From: SG8-40 sp035528435
Lineage (GTDB): Bacteria > Pseudomonadota > Gammaproteobacteria > Burkholderiales > Eutrophovitaceae
Assembly: GCA_035528435.1 (NCBI GenBank)
Contig: DATKYN010000219.1
Location: forward strand, 1 to 7,682
DNA length: 7,682 bases
Direction: 5' to 3'
The translations under genes were made by a program, and so were the position numbers. This document shows, in pieces, positions 5,650-7,682 of this stretch (position 1 is the stretch's first letter; every line of letters begins with the position of its first letter). The notes beneath the pieces were generated by a model. The model worked only from the letters and a program-made list of their open reading frames with translations, was not told where the DNA came from and ran no database searches.

Positions 5650-6957
5650 ATGGATAATCCCGAGAATACAGCCGCAAACGCACGTAAACCGATCGATATC
5701 ATCCGGGCAGGAATGCGCCGGCGCAGAGCCGCGGAGACTCGTTTCAAACTCTATGGAGTAGCGGCCATCACCGCCGGCTTGCTTTTCCTCGCGATCCTGT
5801 TCATCACGATCATTGGTAACGCCTATACGGCGTTCGAACAGACCAAGATTCAGCTAGATGTCTACCTCGATCCCGCGATACTTTCACCCGATGGGGTGCC
5901 GTCGAGTGATGCACTTTCCAGTGCCGACTATGGCAGGTTCGTCAGGGACAGCATTCGCAGTCTGTTTCCGGCAGTTGAGTCCAGGCGGGATGTGAGGGCG
6001 CTCAGCGCACTTGTTGGGCGCGGTGCGGTCTACGATCTGCGTGAAACGGTCATGGCAGATCCTGACCTTGTTGGCGAGACGCTGAAGTTATGGGTTCCGG
6101 CGGATGACGACGTGGATATGCTGATGAAAGGCCACATCGAACGGGAAGGCCCCGAGGACGAGCGGCGCTTGTCGGATGCCCAATTGGGCTGGATCGATCA
6201 ACTGCAGGCCGACGGGCGTCTGGAGAAGCGCTTCAACGTTGACTTCTTCACCAACGGCGATTCCCGGGAACCCGAGAGTGCCGGTATCTGGGGTGCCGCG
6301 GTCGGCTCCTTCTACACCTTGCTGGTCACATTGGTATTGTCTTTCCCGCTGGGGGTGGCTGCTGCCGTGTATCTGGAGGAGTTTGCGCCGCAGAACCGGT
6401 GGACCGACATCATCGAAGTAAACATCAACAATCTGGCGGCGGTACCGTCGATCGTGTTTGGTCTGCTGGGTCTCGCGGTGTTCATCAATTTCTTCGGTCT
6501 TCCGCGGTCTGTTCCTCTGGTGGGGGGGCTGGTATTAACCTTGATGACGTTGCCGACGATCATCATTGCCAGCCGTGCCGCACTCAAGTCAGTGCCGCCT
6601 TCGATCCGCGAGGCCGCGTTGGGTGTGGGTGCGTCGCCGCTTCAGACCGTCACCATGCACGTGTTACCGTTGGCGATGCCCGGTATGTTGACAGGGACCA
6701 TTATCGGTATGGCCCAGGCGCTGGGGGAAAGCGCGCCTCTGCTGATGATCGGGATGGTCGCTTTTATCGTTGATATTCCAGAGGGTGTGTTCGATCCGGC
6801 AGCGGTCTTGCCGGTGCAGATTTTTCTGTGGGCGGACAGCCCGGAGCGGGCATTTGTCGAACGCACCTCGGCAGCCATTCTCGTGCTTCTGTGCTTTTTG
6901 ATTGTGATGAACGCGTTGGCGGTCTTGTTACGCAAACGGTTCGAGCGCCGGTGGTAG
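5650..6957 (+). CDS. pstA: Phosphate ABC transporter permease PstA with large soluble insertion
   Basis: PstA is the second membrane subunit of the phosphate channel. A basic N-terminus (RRRR at 23-26) precedes membrane helix 1 at about 35-57. A hydrophilic insertion at about 60-213 follows and should face the periplasm; it resembles the DUF3333-type segment known from some PstA proteins. The ABC permease core comes next: GAAVGSFYTLLVTLVLSFPLG at about 225-244 starts the domain, and the EAA loop is at 321-347 (EAALGVGAS to LAMPGM), where PstB docks. The protein ends in a helix and a basic tail. At 435 residues it is much longer than E. coli PstA (296). ATG 5650 was chosen because it lies 7 bases after the pstC stop, while a TTG at 5596 would overlap pstC by 47 bases and add a low-complexity Ser/Thr-rich leader. 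The ribosome-binding site is weak (GAAG touching the ATG), so coupling to pstC is likely. Confidence 0.94.
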   Translation: MDNPENTAANARKPIDIIRAGMRRRRAAETRFKLYGVAAITAGLLFLAILFITIIGNAYTAFEQTKIQLDVYLDPAILSPDGVPSSDALSSADYGRFVRDSIRSLFPAVESRRDVRALSALVGRGAVYDLRETVMADPDLVGETLKLWVPADDDVDMLMKGHIEREGPEDERRLSDAQLGWIDQLQADGRLEKRFNVDFFTNGDSREPESAGIWGAAVGSFYTLLVTLVLSFPLGVAAAVYLEEFAPQNRWTDIIEVNINNLAAVPSIVFGLLGLAVFINFFGLPRSVPLVGGLVLTLMTLPTIIIASRAALKSVPPSIREAALGVGASPLQTVTMHVLPLAMPGMLTGTIIGMAQALGESAPLLMIGMVAFIVDIPEGVFDPAAVLPVQIFLWADSPERAFVERTSAAILVLLCFLIVMNALAVLLRKRFERRW

Positions 6958-6993
6958 GCGTCGATATTAACCAAATACCAGGGTCCAACTGTA

Positions 6994-7682
6994 ATGAGCA
7001 CTGCTGATATGCAAAATCCACCCGTCGGCTCCGGGGTCAAGAGCGCGACCGGCGTTCATCGCGCCGCAACGGTGCCACGCGAGCATCGGGAGACGGTCGG
7101 CGAGGTGCGGGTGGAGAATCCCCGCATACGCTGTAGTAATGTGAATGTTTATTACGGCGAAACGCATGCCGTACACAACATCAACATCGATCTTGGACAC
7201 AACGAAATTCTGGCGCTGATCGGCCCGTCAGGGTGCGGGAAGACTACCTTTCTGCGGTGCATGAACCGCATGAACGACACCATTGCCGGCTGCCGGGTGG
7301 AAGGCGAGATTCTGGTTGACGGCGTAGACGTCAATGGCCCGGAGATCGACGTCGTGCCGTTGCGGGCGCGCATGGGGATGGTTTTCCAGAAACCCAATCC
7401 TTTTCCGAAAAGCATTTTCGAGAACGTCGCGTTCGGACCGCGCATTCATGGCCTGACGGCGAACAAGATGGAACTCGAAGAGATCGTCGTGACGAGTTTG
7501 CAAAAAGCCGGCTTGTGGGCAGAAGTCAAAGACCGGTTGGAAGAGCCGGGAACCGGCCTTTCAGGGGGGCAGCAGCAACGCTTGTGCATTGCACGGGCCA
7601 TTGCCGTGCAACCGGAAGTTATTCTGATGGACGAGCCGTGCTCTGCGCTCGATCCGATCGCTACTGCAACGATCGAGAACCT
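6994..7682 (+). CDS. pstB: Phosphate ABC transporter ATP-binding protein PstB (3' end missing)
   Basis: PstB is the cytoplasmic ATPase that drives phosphate import through PstCA. The frame runs from ATG 6994 off the right edge, giving 229 complete codons. All nucleotide-binding motifs reached are intact: Walker A GPSGCGKTT at 77-85, the Q-loop MVFQKPNPFP at 129-138, the ABC signature LSGGQQQR at 189-196, Walker B VILMDEP at 209-215 and the D-loop SALD at 217-220. The CMNRMND segment after Walker A and the QKPNPFP loop are typical of PstB rather than other ABC ATPases. The switch histidine lies beyond the window. The first 45 or so residues before the conserved core (ENPRIRCSNVNVYYG) form a polar extension, absent from the 257-residue E. 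coli protein; a later start is possible, for example GTG at 7105. Only a weak AGGG at 6980-6983 precedes the ATG. A 36-base gap separates it from pstA. phoU would be expected next. Confidence 0.95.
   Translation, partial: MSTADMQNPPVGSGVKSATGVHRAATVPREHRETVGEVRVENPRIRCSNVNVYYGETHAVHNINIDLGHNEILALIGPSGCGKTTFLRCMNRMNDTIAGCRVEGEILVDGVDVNGPEIDVVPLRARMGMVFQKPNPFPKSIFENVAFGPRIHGLTANKMELEEIVVTSLQKAGLWAEVKDRLEEPGTGLSGGQQQRLCIARAIAVQPEVILMDEPCSALDPIATATIEN

Noticed and set aside
4494..5747. A 417-codon open frame on the - strand covering most of pstC
   Set aside because: It is antisense to a well-supported permease and has the His/Arg/Gln-rich, motif-free composition of a reverse shadow.
1..7682. CRISPR array, tRNA/rRNA genes, insertion sequences or attachment sites
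   Set aside because: No spaced direct repeats, cloverleaf-like sequence, transposase fragment or terminal inverted repeats were seen on reading the window.

Overview
The window looks like chromosomal DNA from a free-living, moderately GC-rich proteobacterium. Protein style suggests a gammaproteobacterium, possibly aquatic or autotrophic; this is inference from gene content, as no marker gene is present. All supported genes lie on the + strand in three blocks: a truncated class III nucleotide cyclase (1-630), a two-gene sodium/bicarbonate unit (1044-2814), and a high-affinity phosphate uptake operon (3105 to the right edge).

Left block: the C-terminal catalytic domain of an adenylate/guanylate cyclase enters from the left edge and ends at 630. 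A 413-bp stretch without a convincing gene follows (631-1043). It holds short unsupported open frames and a small perfect hairpin.

Middle block: an SbtA-type sodium-dependent bicarbonate permease (1044-2030) is followed four bases later by a bacterial voltage-gated sodium channel of the NaChBac/NavAb type (2035-2814). The tight spacing and the absence of a clear ribosome-binding site for the second gene suggest one mRNA with translational coupling. One protein uses the Na+ gradient to import bicarbonate; the other is a gated Na+ entry path. No SbtB (PII-like partner of SbtA) is present in the window.

Right block: a 290-bp spacer carries two long G tracts, a G-quadruplex-type motif, a compound stem-loop and, near its end, a Pho-box-like direct repeat with a well-placed -10 element. 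After it come pstS, pstC, pstA and pstB in order: periplasmic phosphate-binding protein, two membrane permeases and the ATPase, which is cut by the right edge. A 9-bp perfect inverted repeat lies between pstS and pstC, and its 3' arm occupies the position where the pstC ribosome-binding site should be. That placement would fit PstS being made in excess over the membrane subunits. Both permeases are of the long type, PstA with a soluble insertion of about 150 residues after its first membrane helix.
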